Source: Jiella endophytica (lineage in GTDB: Bacteria; Pseudomonadota; Alphaproteobacteria; Rhizobiales; Rhizobiaceae). From it: a stretch of 64,000 nt of DNA. This document shows positions 1 through 9,059 of this stretch, one piece after another (within the stretch, counting starts at the first letter, position 1; the number at the start of each line of letters is the position of its first letter). The notes beneath the pieces are model-generated. The model searched no databases, had not been told where the DNA came from, and worked only from the letters and a program-made list of their open reading frames with translations. The DNA lies in the NCBI RefSeq assembly GCF_004519335.1, contig NZ_SOZD01000002.1, forward strand, positions 806,001 through 870,000, written 5' to 3'. The translations under genes were made by a program, and so were the position numbers.

Positions 1-533
1 TTCCCGGCATTGCCGTCGCCATCTCAGTCGATGCGTCCGCTTGGTCGCAGGCGATTCCCTACGAGGCGCTGGAAGCGTTGACGCTGCGCGCCCTCGGCGC
101 CGCTGCCGGCCATGTCGGGCTTCCCACCGCGCTGGAAACCGAGATCTCCGTCACCTTCTCGGACGATGCAACGGTGCGCGAGGCAAACCGCGAATGGCGC
201 GGCAAAGACAAGCCGACGAACATTCTTTCCTTCCCGATGGTGCAGCTGACGCCGGGCGACCTGCCCGGCCTGCTCGCCGGCGATCTGCTGATCGCCTTCG
301 AGACTGTCGCGAAGGAAGCCGCGGCGGACGAAAAGTCGCTGGCCGACCATCTTGGCCATCTTCTCGTCCACGGTCTGTTGCATCTTCTCGGCCATGACCA
401 CATCGAGGACGACGAGGCGGCGGCGATGGAGGCTCTCGAGATCGCCATCCTGGCGGGCCTCGGCATTGCCGATCCCTATGGCGACCGGCCGCTTCGAACG
501 GTCCCGGCCGGGACCAGGGATCCTCTGGCGTGA
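1..533 (+). CDS. ybeY: Endoribonuclease YbeY (5' end outside window)
   Basis: Zinc-dependent endoribonuclease of the UPF0054 family, acting in 16S rRNA maturation and ribosome quality control. The reading frame is open from base 3, with no convincing start inside the window (the first internal candidate is a TTG at 78). The gene therefore begins upstream and about 176 codons are visible. The family signature H-x3-H-x5-H is clear in HLLVHGLLHLLGHDH near bases 346-402, and the upstream NREWRGKDKPTNILSFP region is typical. The tlyC-type gene and lnt follow on the same strand, the usual rhizobial order, in which phoH normally lies just upstream. Confidence 0.93.
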   Translation, partial: PGIAVAISVDASAWSQAIPYEALEALTLRALGAAAGHVGLPTALETEISVTFSDDATVREANREWRGKDKPTNILSFPMVQLTPGDLPGLLAGDLLIAFETVAKEAAADEKSLADHLGHLLVHGLLHLLGHDHIEDDEAAAMEALEIAILAGLGIADPYGDRPLRTVPAGTRDPLA

Positions 534-584
534 TCGGTCTCGCAACTCGGCGAGCGATCCACTATAGTCCGGGATGATTGAGCT

Positions 585-1670
585 TTGAGTGAGACGATGC
601 CACGCGAGGACCACGCCGCTGAAGGACCGGCCGCCGAACCGGCGACCGCGAGCGGCGACAACAGCGGCGACGACCGAAGTCGCCTCCAGCCACATTCTCC
701 CCAGGCCAATGGCGGACGGGGATTCTTCGACGGCCTGTTCGAGCGGCTGCGCCCCCGCATGCCCCGGCTCGTGCGCGAGGACCTGACCAAGGCGCTCCTG
801 AGCCAGAGCCCCGAGGAGGACGCCTTCTCGCCCACCGAGCGGGCGATGCTCAACAACATCCTGCGGCTCCGCGAGGTCCGCGTCGAGGACATCATGGTGC
901 CGCGGGCCGACATCCGCGCCGTCGAGATCACCACCACCCTCGGCGAGCTGATGAAGCAGTTCGAGGCGAGCGGCCATTCCCGCATGCCGGTCTATGGCGA
1001 GAGCCTCGACGATCCGCGCGGCATGATCCACATCCGCGACGTCGTCGGCCACATCACCCGCGTCGCCCGTCCCGCCAAGCAGCAGAACGGCAACGGCACG
1101 GCGAGGAAGCCGCGGGCCGGCCTCGACCTTCGCCAGATCAACCTCGCCCGCAAGGTCGAGGACCTCGGCATCATCCGCAAGGTGCTGTTCGTGCCGCCCT
1201 CGATGCTCGCCACCGACCTGATGGCGAAGATGCAGGCGGCGCGTATCCAGATGGCGCTGGTGATCGACGAATATGGCGGCACCGACGGCCTCGTGTCGCT
1301 GGAAGACGTCATCGAGATGGTGGTCGGCAACATCGAGGACGAGCACGACGACGAGGCCCCGATGATCATCGAGCGGGGCGACGGCATCTTCTATGCCGAT
1401 GCCAGGGCCGATCTCGACGAGGTGAAGCAGGTCGTCGGCGAGGATTTCGACATCTCCGAATATGAGGAAGAGGCCGACACGATCGGCGGCCTCCTGTTCT
1501 CCGAGCTCGGCCGCGTCCCGGCGCGCGGCGAGGTCGTCCAGGCCGTGCCGGGCTTCGAGTTCCAGGTGCTCGAGGCCGATCCCCGGCGGGTGCGTCGGGT
1601 GCGCATCGTCCGCTTCCGCCAGGGCGAGAAACGCCGCCGCATCGTCGAGGGCCTCGCCGACCAGGCTTGA
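585..1670 (+). CDS. tlyC: CBS-domain hemolysin/CorC-type protein
   Basis: Member of the CorC/TlyC family, implicated in divalent cation (Mg/Co) homeostasis; the hemolysin name is historical. The protein has 361 residues: a low-complexity acidic N-terminus (about 1-60), a pair of CBS domains (about 100-245, with VRVEDIMVPRADI opening the first and MALVIDEYGGTDGLVSLEDV in the second) and a C-terminal CorC_HlyC domain (about 265-350). No membrane DUF21 domain is present, so this is the soluble type. The start is TTG at 585; an in-frame ATG at 597 is an equal alternative. It sits 51 bp after ybeY and ahead of lnt. Confidence 0.88.
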   Translation: MSETMPREDHAAEGPAAEPATASGDNSGDDRSRLQPHSPQANGGRGFFDGLFERLRPRMPRLVREDLTKALLSQSPEEDAFSPTERAMLNNILRLREVRVEDIMVPRADIRAVEITTTLGELMKQFEASGHSRMPVYGESLDDPRGMIHIRDVVGHITRVARPAKQQNGNGTARKPRAGLDLRQINLARKVEDLGIIRKVLFVPPSMLATDLMAKMQAARIQMALVIDEYGGTDGLVSLEDVIEMVVGNIEDEHDDEAPMIIERGDGIFYADARADLDEVKQVVGEDFDISEYEEEADTIGGLLFSELGRVPARGEVVQAVPGFEFQVLEADPRRVRRVRIVRFRQGEKRRRIVEGLADQA

Positions 1671-1739
1671 GGCGGACACGGCCGGCGCGATCCGAAGCCA
1701 GCCTGAAGAAAGCCGTCTGGCCTCAACTGTGGTTCTGGG

Positions 1740-1840
1740 CTACAGCATCGCCCCGAAGATCGCGATCCTTTTCCGGCAAGCACGATGCCGGGATTCGACA
1801 TCGTGGAGCGTCCTTTGTCCTTTCGGACTGACGGAGGCTC
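1740..1840 (+). repeat. Dispersed intergenic repeat, copy 1
   Basis: First of five copies of a repeat of about 95 bp. It opens with CTACAGCATCG, has a degenerate GAAGATCGCGATC core where other copies read GAAAATCGnnnnCGATTTTC, then CACGATGC, GGATTCGACA, GAGCGTCCTTT and a terminal GTCC-N-GGAC type stem. It fills most of the tlyC-lnt gap. It is the most diverged copy with copy 4; identity was judged by eye. Confidence 0.6.
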
Positions 1841-1906
1841 TCGGGCCGGCGCGACGGGCAAGTGGATTTCAGGCAGCGGAACTGCGGGCGGGGGCCTTTG
1901 GGCGCA

Positions 1907-3583
1907 GTGATCACCCAGAGCGGGAAGACCGGGGGCTTCGTCGAGCGTCTGGCAGGCCGCGTGATGCTGCTCGAAGGTCTGCCGCGCGTCCTCGCGGCGG
2001 TCGGCGCCGGGGCGGTGGCTGCCCTTGCCTTGCCGCCGCTCGACTTTCCCGCCGCCGCCTTCATCGCCTTTCCGCTTCTCGTCTGGCTGCTCGACGGGAT
2101 CGGCGCCCGGCCGGGGCTGATCCGCACGCTGCTGGCGGATTTCTGGATCGGCTGGCTGTTCGGCTTCGGCTATTTCGTCGCCGGTCTCTGGTGGCTCGGC
2201 AGCGCCATGCTGGTGGATGCCGCAGCCTTCGCGGTCTTCATCCCGTTCGCCGTCCTCGGCCTTCCAGCGGTGCTCGCAGTCTATTTCGGGCTGGCGACAA
2301 TGCTCGCCCGGCGCTTCTGGTCGGACAGTGCCTCGCGCATCCTCGTTCTCGCGGCCTCGTTCGGCCTCTTCGAATGGCTGCGTTCCTTCGTCCTCACCGG
2401 CTTCCCCTGGAACGAGATCGGCGTCCTCGCCGCGCCGACGCCGATGCTGATGCAGTCGGTCAGCCTGATCGGCCTGCACGGTCTCAGCCTCCTTGCGGTG
2501 ATCGTCTTCGCGGCGCCGGCGGTGCTGGCGGATCGCCACCACCGCCTGCCAGTGCTCCTATTCGCGATCCTTGTCGCCGCCGGCCATATCGGCTTCGGCG
2601 CCTGGCGGCTGTCGGCCCATCCGACGCAGTTCGTTGATGGCGTCGACGTCAGCGTCGTCCAGGCGAACATCGCCCAGTCCGACAAGTTCGACGAGGCGGC
2701 GGCGCAGAAGATCTTCTCGAAGCAGATCGCCGTCACGGAGAAGGGCCGCGAGGCGCGCGCACCCAACCAAACGCAAGAGGCGCCGGCGCAGGGCGCGAAG
2801 ATCATCTCGGCCGCACAGAAGCGGCAGACGCTGATCGTCTGGCCGGAATCCTCCCTCCCCTTCATCCTCACCGAACGGCCGGAGGCGGTCGCCCGCCTCG
2901 CCGACATGATCCGGCCGGGCGAGACCCTGATCGCCGGCGCGCCGCGGATCGAGCCGCTGGCGACCGGCGGCGAGCTTCTCTACAACTCAGTCATCGTCGT
3001 CGACGACAATGGCGAGATCGTCGACGCCCGCGACAAGGTGCATCTCGTGCCGTTCGGCGAATACATGCCCTATGGCGCCTTCTTCGAGCGGTTCGGCATT
3101 CTTAACCTCTCCCAGATGCCGGGCGGGTTCTCGCCGGGCACCCAGCGCGAGATCGTCAGGCTGGACGGTGCGCCGGCCTTTCTGCCGCTGGTCTGCTACG
3201 AGGCGATCTTTCCCGCCGAGATCGCCGCGAGCATAGCCAACGACCGTCCCGGCTTTCTCGTCAACGACACCAATGACGGCTGGTTCGGCAGGACGCCCGG
3301 CCCCTATCAGCACCTGAAGCTCGCGGAGATATCCGCCGTCGCGGTGGGCCTGCCACTGGTGCGCGCCGCCAATACCGGGATTTCAGCGGTTACGGACCCC
3401 TATGGCCGGGAGATCGACGCACTCGCGCTCGGAGCGACGGGGACGATCGAATCCCGGCTTCCCGCCGCTGCCGCGGCAACGCCATATTCCCGCCTTCGTA
3501 ATCTTCCCTTTATGATGTTGCTGAGTGCAACTTTCCTTGCCGGATTGACCGGCTGGTTATTGATCAGTCGGCAAACGGATTGA
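1907..3583 (+). CDS. lnt: Apolipoprotein N-acyltransferase
   Basis: Inner-membrane enzyme that adds the third acyl chain to the N-terminal cysteine of lipoproteins, after Lgt and LspA (lspA is also in this window). Hydrophobic helices fill the first ~220 residues, followed by a nitrilase-fold domain. The Glu-Lys-Cys catalytic set is visible as WPESSLPF (Glu), DKVHLVPFGEYMP (Lys) and LVCYEAIFP (Cys), with a last membrane helix near the C-terminus. I chose GTG 1907 (558 residues); the frame extends up to GTG 1862, and an ATG lies at VMLLEGLPR. In sinorhizobia the homologue (actA) is adjacent to the acid-inducible regulator phrR, as here. Confidence 0.93.
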   Translation: MITQSGKTGGFVERLAGRVMLLEGLPRVLAAVGAGAVAALALPPLDFPAAAFIAFPLLVWLLDGIGARPGLIRTLLADFWIGWLFGFGYFVAGLWWLGSAMLVDAAAFAVFIPFAVLGLPAVLAVYFGLATMLARRFWSDSASRILVLAASFGLFEWLRSFVLTGFPWNEIGVLAAPTPMLMQSVSLIGLHGLSLLAVIVFAAPAVLADRHHRLPVLLFAILVAAGHIGFGAWRLSAHPTQFVDGVDVSVVQANIAQSDKFDEAAAQKIFSKQIAVTEKGREARAPNQTQEAPAQGAKIISAAQKRQTLIVWPESSLPFILTERPEAVARLADMIRPGETLIAGAPRIEPLATGGELLYNSVIVVDDNGEIVDARDKVHLVPFGEYMPYGAFFERFGILNLSQMPGGFSPGTQREIVRLDGAPAFLPLVCYEAIFPAEIAASIANDRPGFLVNDTNDGWFGRTPGPYQHLKLAEISAVAVGLPLVRAANTGISAVTDPYGREIDALALGATGTIESRLPAAAAATPYSRLRNLPFMMLLSATFLAGLTGWLLISRQTD

Positions 3584-3718
3584 CAAGCCAACGGTAATGG
3601 GCGACGCCGTGGGGAAATTCTAAGGGGCGATGATCTTTGTAAGTGAGCCGCCGGCCCCCCTTGCCGGCTGCTGTCACGGCCCGACCGGACCCGTCGGCCG
3701 GAGCGAGAGGCGTATGCG

Positions 3719-4144
3719 ATGCAGGAGAGCAAGAAGAAGCCGAACCCCATCGACACGCATGTTGGCTCGAGGGTCAGGCTGCGCCGGACCATGCTCGGCA
3801 TGAGCCAGGAAAAGCTCGGCGAAGCGCTCGGCATCACCTTCCAGCAGGTGCAGAAATACGAAAAGGGCTCGAACCGGATCGGCGCGAGCCGCCTCCAGCA
3901 CATCTCCGACGTGCTCAATGTGCCGGTTGCATATTTTTTCGAGGACGCGCCGGGATCTCCCGCCCAGACGAGCAGCGGGATGAGCGAGACCGGCTCCGAC
4001 TACGTGGTCGATTTTCTTTCGACATCCGAAGGACTTCAGCTCAATCGGGCCTTCGTCAGGATTGCCGATCCGAAGGTTCGCAAGCGCGTGATCGACCTCG
4101 TGCGGACCCTTGCCGGCAGCTCCGACGACCTGCCGAAGTCTTAA
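3719..4144 (+). CDS. phrR: XRE-family regulator, PhrR-like
   Basis: Small DNA-binding regulator of 141 residues. A Cro/C1-type helix-turn-helix covers about residues 15-70 (RLRRTMLGMSQEKLGEALGI, then TFQQVQKYEKGSNRIGASRL). The C-terminus is predicted helical and of unknown function, ending in a segment rich in charged residues. The position between lnt and metK is conserved in many Hyphomicrobiales; in Sinorhizobium the equivalent gene next to actA/lnt is phrR, reported as induced by low pH. The symbol is given by synteny and family, not by any sign of acid control in this sequence. An intrinsic terminator follows immediately. Confidence 0.8.
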   Translation: MQESKKKPNPIDTHVGSRVRLRRTMLGMSQEKLGEALGITFQQVQKYEKGSNRIGASRLQHISDVLNVPVAYFFEDAPGSPAQTSSGMSETGSDYVVDFLSTSEGLQLNRAFVRIADPKVRKRVIDLVRTLAGSSDDLPKS

Positions 4145-4168
4145 AAAACGGGCGATTTCGACCGTTTT
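4145..4168 (+). terminator. Rho-independent terminator after phrR
   Basis: Perfect 7-bp inverted repeat AAAACGG / CCGTTTT around a 10-base loop, starting one base after the phrR stop codon; the descending arm supplies the U run. It separates phrR from metK. Confidence 0.6.
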
Positions 4169-4331
4169 ACCACCACTTGTGGCTTGATTTCGCCACGTCC
4201 TTGGCCCAAACCCCCATCGGTCCGCGGGAAACTTCCATTCTCGTAAATTCTGTCAGAGTCAGCATCTGCGACTAGCCGCGCGGGGGTCGACCCCTGCCCG
4301 GTGGCATGCGGCTCAGAAGAAGGAAAAACGA
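4169..4331 (+). promoter_or_regulatory. metK leader region with inverted repeats
   Basis: A 163-bp intergenic stretch ahead of metK. It contains a possible hairpin GTGGC-TTGATTTC-GCCAC around 4179-4196 and a perfect 12-bp palindrome GGGGTCGACCCC at 4283-4294, about 37 bases before the ATG. AGAAGGA just upstream of the start is the ribosome binding site. I could not match the stretch to a known SAM riboswitch class, so any regulatory role is unproven. Confidence 0.3.
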
Positions 4332-5597
4332 ATGCAGCGCATGGACTATCTATTCACCAGCGAGAGCGTCTCCGAAGGACACCCGGACAAGGTGTGCGAC
4401 CGGATCTCGGACGAGATCGTCGATCTGGTCTACCGGGAAGCCAAGAAGGGCGGCGTCGATCCCTGGTCGGTCCGTATTGCCTGCGAGACGCTCGCGACCA
4501 CTAACCGCGTCGTGATCGCCGGCGAGGTGCGCCTGCCGCCCTCGCTGATGAAGACCGACAAGGCCGGCAAGGAAGTCATCAACCCCTCGCGCTTCAAGTC
4601 GGCGGCCCGCCGCGCCATCCGCGACATCGGCTACGAGCAGGACGGCTTCCACTGGAAGACCTGCAAGATCGACGTGCTCCTGCATTCGCAGTCGGCCGAC
4701 ATCGCCCAGGGCGTCGACAAGTCCCATGAGAGCCGCGACAAGGAAGGCGCCAACGACATCGAGGAAGGCGCCGGCGACCAGGGCATCATGTTCGGCTACG
4801 CCTGCAAGGAGACGCCGGAGCTGATGCCGGCGCCGATCTACTATTCCCACAAGATCCTCGAACTGCTCGCCGCGGCCCGCAAGTCCGGCGAGGGCGAAGC
4901 CGCCAAGCTCGGCCCCGACGCCAAGAGCCAGGTGACCATCCGCTACGAGAACGGCGAGCCGGCCGAGGTCACCTCGATCGTCCTGTCGACCCAGCATGTC
5001 GATGAGAGCTGGGATTCGGCAAAGGTCCGCCAGGTCGTCGAGCCCTATATCCGCCAGGCCATGGGCGACCTGCCGATCGCCGAGAACTGCGTCTGGTACA
5101 TCAACCCGACCGGCAAGTTCGTCATCGGCGGCCCGGACGGTGACGCCGGCCTCACCGGCCGCAAGATCATCGTCGACACCTATGGCGGCGCAGCGCCCCA
5201 TGGCGGCGGCGCCTTCTCCGGCAAGGACACGACCAAGGTCGACCGCTCGGCCGCCTATGCGGCGCGCTATCTCGCCAAGAACGTCGTCGCGGCGAACCTT
5301 GCCGAGAAGTGCACGATCCAGATCGCCTATGCGATCGGCGTCGCGCAGCCGGTGTCGGTTTATGTGAACCTTCACGAGACCGGCAAGAACGTCACCGAGG
5401 AGCAGGTCGAGAAGGCCATCCGCTCGGTGATGGACCTCTCGCCGACCGGCATCCGCCGCTCGCTCGACCTCAACAAGCCGATCTACGCCAAGACCGCCTC
5501 CTACGGCCATTTCGGCCGCAAGCCCGGCCGCGACGGATCGTTCTCCTGGGAGCGGACCGATCTCGCGCCGAAGCTGAAGGCCGCGGTCAAGGGCTGA
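4332..5597 (+). CDS. metK: S-adenosylmethionine synthetase
   Basis: Makes S-adenosylmethionine from ATP and methionine in the cytosol. The protein has 421 residues, slightly longer than the ~385-residue enterobacterial enzyme, as is usual in this order. Signature motifs are present: [13 protein letters not shown] near the N-terminus, [12 protein letters not shown] (hexapeptide region) near residue 150, and the phosphate-binding GGGAFSGKD near residue 293. The start is ATG 4332 after AGAAGGAAAAACGA. Its product feeds the four or more methyltransferases encoded nearby. A strong terminator lies downstream. Confidence 0.97.
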   Translation: MQRMDYLFTSESVSEGHPDKVCDRISDEIVDLVYREAKKGGVDPWSVRIACETLATTNRVVIAGEVRLPPSLMKTDKAGKEVINPSRFKSAARRAIRDIGYEQDGFHWKTCKIDVLLHSQSADIAQGVDKSHESRDKEGANDIEEGAGDQGIMFGYACKETPELMPAPIYYSHKILELLAAARKSGEGEAAKLGPDAKSQVTIRYENGEPAEVTSIVLSTQHVDESWDSAKVRQVVEPYIRQAMGDLPIAENCVWYINPTGKFVIGGPDGDAGLTGRKIIVDTYGGAAPHGGGAFSGKDTTKVDRSAAYAARYLAKNVVAANLAEKCTIQIAYAIGVAQPVSVYVNLHETGKNVTEEQVEKAIRSVMDLSPTGIRRSLDLNKPIYAKTASYGHFGRKPGRDGSFSWERTDLAPKLKAAVKG

Positions 5598-5668
5598 GGC
5601 CACCGACTTCGCCCGACCGGCGGCCGTCGGTTGGGATGGGGCCGCGAGGACCGCGCAGAAAATCCATC

Positions 5669-5698
5669 GGGCCCGGCCATCGCCGGGCCCTTTGCTTT
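5669..5698 (+). terminator. Rho-independent terminator after metK
   Basis: Perfect 9-bp stem GGGCCCGGC / GCCGGGCCC with a CATC tetraloop (5669-5690), followed by TTTGCTTT. Its position favours a trmB start downstream of it. Confidence 0.85.
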
Positions 5699-5777
5699 GT
5701 CAGGCGATGGCAGCACGATGGCGGTGAAGGGCCGGATCGTCGCGCGCGTCGGCCGCATCGAACCGGAGCCATCTTCC

Positions 5778-6485
5778 ATGGTCGCAGAGGACCATCCCGA
5801 GCGTCGGCGCGAAGCCTTTTTCGGCCGGCTCAAGGGGCCAAAGCTGAGAGCGCATCAGGCTGACCTGATCGAGACGCGGCTGCCGCAATTGCGGGTCGAT
5901 CTCGCGGAAGCGGCCCCGACCGATCTTGCGAGCCTGTTTCGGGCCCCGGTCGAGCGAATCCGGCTGGAGATCGGCTTTGGTGGCGGCGAGCATCTCCTCC
6001 ATCGTTCCGGCGAGGATCCCGCCTGCGGCTTCATCGGCGTCGAGCCTTTCGTCAATGGCATGGCGAAGCTGCTGTCGGCCCTCGAAGATGCTCCCCGGGG
6101 CAATCTTCGCCTCTATGACGACGACGCGACGCAATTGATCGACTGGCTGCCGGAGGCCTCGCTCGACGCCGTCGACCTCCTCTATCCCGATCCCTGGCCG
6201 AAGAAGAAGCACTTCAAGCGACGCTTTGTCAGCGCCCGCAATCTCGATCGCCTCGCCCGCGTCCTGAAGCCGGGCGGGCTGTTCCGCTTCGCCTCCGACA
6301 TCGACACCTATGTCAACTGGACGCTGCGCCACGCCGCCGACCACCCGGCCTTCGAATGGACGGCAAGGCGGCCAGCCGACTGGCATGAGCCTTTCGCAGG
6401 CTGGCCCGGCACCCGTTATGAGGCGAAGGCGATCCGCGAAGGACGCCCGCCCGCCTATCTGACGTTCAGGCGAAGCGGCGGCTGA
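5778..6485 (+). CDS. trmB: tRNA (guanine-N7-)-methyltransferase
   Basis: SAM-dependent enzyme forming m7G46 in tRNA variable loops. The protein has 235 residues from ATG 5778. Visible motifs are the N-terminal [17 protein letters not shown], the SAM-binding [29 protein letters not shown] and the family hallmark [16 protein letters not shown]. The in-frame ATG at 5718 would add 20 residues. I prefer 5778 because homologues start close to the REAFFGR motif, and because a terminator sits at 5669-5698. Confidence 0.9.
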   Translation: MVAEDHPERRREAFFGRLKGPKLRAHQADLIETRLPQLRVDLAEAAPTDLASLFRAPVERIRLEIGFGGGEHLLHRSGEDPACGFIGVEPFVNGMAKLLSALEDAPRGNLRLYDDDATQLIDWLPEASLDAVDLLYPDPWPKKKHFKRRFVSARNLDRLARVLKPGGLFRFASDIDTYVNWTLRHAADHPAFEWTARRPADWHEPFAGWPGTRYEAKAIREGRPPAYLTFRRSGG

Positions 6486-6540
6486 TCGAGCGCGAACCGC
6501 GAAGCTGCGGCCGCCGAAACGGCTTGGATAGATCAGTCAT

Positions 6541-6837
6541 TCAGACTAGCGAGATCCGTACTTTTCGGCCGACGATCTCGGCCGCGCGCTGCAATGTGGC
6601 GATCGTCACGTTGCCATCCTTCGGATCGAGCAGACGACTGATCTGGCTGCGACTGGTACCCATCTGCTCGGCCAGCCGCTTGCGCGAGAGCTTCTGCTCT
6701 TTCATCGCCTGTTCGATCTGCCAGGCCAGCACTTCCTTGATCGCGATCGCCTCGAATTCATCGCGAGTGCCTTCTGCATCGAGAAACCCATCGAGGCTCG
6801 TCAACCCATCGAGGGTTCGTGTCACTTTATCTGTCAT
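6541..6837 (-). CDS. XRE-family antitoxin (HigA-like)
   Basis: A 98-residue helix-turn-helix protein: WQIEQAMKEQKLSRKRLAEQ followed by MGTSRSQISRLLDPKDGNVTIATLQRAAE. It lies 46 bp downstream of a Gp49/HigB-like toxin gene on the same strand, so toxin precedes antitoxin as in HigBA modules. Such antitoxins neutralise the toxin and repress the operon. The start is ATG 6837; a GTG three codons upstream is possible. Confidence 0.8.
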   Translation of the reverse strand: MTDKVTRTLDGLTSLDGFLDAEGTRDEFEAIAIKEVLAWQIEQAMKEQKLSRKRLAEQMGTSRSQISRLLDPKDGNVTIATLQRAAEIVGRKVRISLV

Positions 6838-6883
6838 GACGATCACGCCTGAAAAACTGGCTCGGCCAGATTGAAATGCCAGG

Positions 6884-7237
6884 TCAAGGCAAGAATTCCT
6901 TCATCCGCTGACGGGCGAGCGTCAGTTCGCTGTCCGGGGTCTTCTGCGTCTTCTTGATGAACCCGGAAAGCACCACAATCCGCGCGTCATGCGCACAGAA
7001 AAACACCCGGGCGATGCGTCCGCCGGGCAATGAGCTACGCACCTCCCAGAGGCCGTTTCCCATCGCGCGGCAAAGCGGCATTCCAATCGGCCATCGATAT
7101 TGCACACGCATCAAGTCCAACCCAATGGCCCGCCGATCGACCTCATTGAGACCTCGAAGCCACTCGAGGACGACCTCGCCGCCAGAGCGGGTTCGGTAGA
7201 AAACCAGAGGGATCTTGCGTGGGTCTTCGGCCTCCAT
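6884..7237 (-). CDS. RelE/HigB-type toxin, Gp49-like
   Basis: A 117-residue protein of the phage-derived Gp49/HigB group, typically a ribosome-dependent mRNA interferase. Diagnostic stretches are VLEWLRGLNEVDRRAIGLDL, GNGLWEVRSSLPGGRIARV and the C-terminal IVVLSGFIKKTQKTPDSEL. I start at ATG 7237 (MEAEDPRK); the frame is open 13 codons further upstream. The pair is bounded by trmB on one side and dispersed repeat copy 2 on the other, consistent with insertion into a conserved housekeeping block. Confidence 0.8.
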   Translation of the reverse strand: MEAEDPRKIPLVFYRTRSGGEVVLEWLRGLNEVDRRAIGLDLMRVQYRWPIGMPLCRAMGNGLWEVRSSLPGGRIARVFFCAHDARIVVLSGFIKKTQKTPDSELTLARQRMKEFLP

Positions 7238-7290
7238 CCTGCACCATATAATGTACAGTTCTGACCGGCCGATCAAGCCTAGGACGCCGT

Positions 7291-7385
7291 GCGTCCGAAT
7301 GGACGCATAAAGGACGCTCTAACTTATTGAATCGCCGCATTGTGCTTTCCGAAAATCGATTCTGATTTTCGGGCCGATGCTGTAG
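7291..7385 (-). repeat. Dispersed intergenic repeat, copy 2
   Basis: The best-preserved copy. Read on the minus strand it runs CTACAGCATCGGCCCGAAAA, then CAGAATCGATTTTCGGAAAG, CACAATGCGGCGATTCAATA, AGTTAGAGCGTCCTT and a perfect hairpin GCGTCC-GAAT-GGACGC. It has two potential stem-loops, CCGAAAATC...GATTTTCGG and the terminal GCGTCC stem. It lies just upstream of the toxin gene. Confidence 0.75.
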
Positions 7386-7430
7386 AGCCAAGCCTTATTT
7401 CGCTACTGACAGCCGGTCGGCAGATCAGCG

Positions 7431-9059
7431 TCACTCCCCGGCAGCAGGCTTTCGGTTACCTCGACGTCGCTTCAGGAGGTTCGTCAACTGGCTGCGGTCT
7501 GCCGCACCGGTGAGGAAGGCGAGGACGAAGTAGATCGCCATCGCCGCGACCACCAGGCCGCCGAGCGCCGGAAGTTCGCGGTGGAGCGAGGCGCCGGAGG
7601 ACAGCCACGGCGACAGTTCGCGCAGGCCGAAGAAAAGGGCGACGCCCATGATCCCCGAGCACAGGCAGACCAGCGCGACCCGCTTCAGAAGCGCCCTGTC
7701 GATCTCCCAGAGGCCGCGTCGATAGAGGCCGAGAAACAGCAGGCCTGCGTTCAGCCAGCCGGCAATGGTCGTCGCGAGCGCGATGCCGCGTTCGGCGAAG
7801 AGCCAGAACAGGCCGAGGGAGAGGACGATGTTGGCACCGGCGGAGATCAGTGTCGCGATCATCGGCGTCTTGGTGTCCTCCCGGGCGAAATAGCCAGGCG
7901 AGAACACCTTGATCATCACGAAGGCCGGCAGGCCGAGGGCGTAGAGCCCGAGCACCGAGGCCACCGCGACGGTCGCCGACGGCTCGAACTGGCCGCGCTC
8001 GTAGATCACCCGGATGATCGGCTCGGGGATCAGATAGAGCGCGACCGCTGCCGGTACGGTCAAGAACAGCGCGAATTCGAGGCTGCGGTTCTGGGTGTGC
8101 TGCGCCTCGCGCAGATGACCCGCCTTCAGCGCGCGGGCAAGTTCCGGCAACAGCACGACGCCGATCGCCACCCCGACCATGCCGAGCGGCAGCTGATAGG
8201 GCCTGTCAGCATATTGGAGAATGGAGACGGCGCCCGGCTTGAAGGAGGCGATCGCCTGGCCGACGAAAAGGTTGATCTGGGTGATGCCACCGATCAGCGC
8301 GGCGGGTCCGGCAAGGACCAGCAGGCGTTTCAGCCCCTTGGTCCAGCGCGGGCGCTTCAGCGCAACGCCGAAGCCGGCAAGGCGCATGGCGATCACCACC
8401 ATGGCCAGCTGGGCAAAGCCCGCGACGAGCACGCCCCAACTCATCAGGAAGCCGATCGTCTGCTTGTCCGCCTCGATCCACAGCGCATAGGAAATCACCC
8501 CGATCAGGATGAAATTCAGCAGTGTCGGCGCTGCGGCGGCGGCGAAGAAGCGGCGGAAGGCGTTGAGGATGCCGGAGACCATCGCCAGCATCGACATGCA
8601 GGCGAGATAGGGAAACATGATCCGCGAAAAGGCGATGGTGATCTCGTAGCGATCGGCGCAGGAGATCACCTCGCCCCCGGCGGAAGGATCGTCGATGCAG
8701 ACCGCAAGGCCCGGCGCGATGATCGTCTTCACCAGGATCGGCATGAAGATCATCGCCAGCACGGTCAGCGCCGTCAGTACCGTGAACAGCGTCGAGAAGA
8801 TCTCCGACGCAAAGCGCCGCGCACCGTCCTCGCCCTCCTCTTCGAGCGATCGGGCGAACAGCGGGATGAAGGCCGAGTTGAACGCTCCCTCCGCGAAGAG
8901 CCGGCGGAAGAGGTTGGGAAAGCGGAAGGCGAGGTTGAAGGCATCGGCGACCGGCCCGACGCCCAGCGCCGAGGCCATCAGCATCTCGCGGGCGAAACCG
9001 AAGATGCGGCTGACGAGGGTCGCTCCGCCGACGGTGGCAAACTTCGACAGAAGGCTCAT
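7431..9059 (-). CDS. murJ: Lipid II flippase MurJ
   Basis: Integral membrane protein of the MOP superfamily that flips the peptidoglycan precursor lipid II across the inner membrane. The 542 residues are consistent with about 14 membrane helices. The N-terminal [20 protein letters not shown] and [20 protein letters not shown] are classic MurJ/MviN signatures, including conserved arginines of the central cavity. The start codon overlaps the glnD stop by 4 bp (9056-9059), so the two are translationally coupled; glnD-murJ is the usual order in rhizobia. Confidence 0.95.
   Translation of the reverse strand: MSLLSKFATVGGATLVSRIFGFAREMLMASALGVGPVADAFNLAFRFPNLFRRLFAEGAFNSAFIPLFARSLEEEGEDGARRFASEIFSTLFTVLTALTVLAMIFMPILVKTIIAPGLAVCIDDPSAGGEVISCADRYEITIAFSRIMFPYLACMSMLAMVSGILNAFRRFFAAAAAPTLLNFILIGVISYALWIEADKQTIGFLMSWGVLVAGFAQLAMVVIAMRLAGFGVALKRPRWTKGLKRLLVLAGPAALIGGITQINLFVGQAIASFKPGAVSILQYADRPYQLPLGMVGVAIGVVLLPELARALKAGHLREAQHTQNRSLEFALFLTVPAAVALYLIPEPIIRVIYERGQFEPSATVAVASVLGLYALGLPAFVMIKVFSPGYFAREDTKTPMIATLISAGANIVLSLGLFWLFAERGIALATTIAGWLNAGLLFLGLYRRGLWEIDRALLKRVALVCLCSGIMGVALFFGLRELSPWLSSGASLHRELPALGGLVVAAMAIYFVLAFLTGAADRSQLTNLLKRRRGNRKPAAGE

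Noticed and set aside
24-1679. Very long open frame on the minus strand opposite ybeY and tlyC, and similar long antisense frames opposite glnD (10121-12037), mutS (12805-15831) and metK (4350-5603)
   Set aside because: High GC makes stop codons rare in antisense frames. The sense genes have clear family motifs, and the antisense products are low-complexity His/Asp/Arg-rich sequence.
4169-4331. SAM-II or SAM/SAH riboswitch upstream of metK
   Set aside because: Some local similarity (GCTTGATTT, CCACGT) but the pseudoknot elements and conserved loop sequences I expect are not in order.
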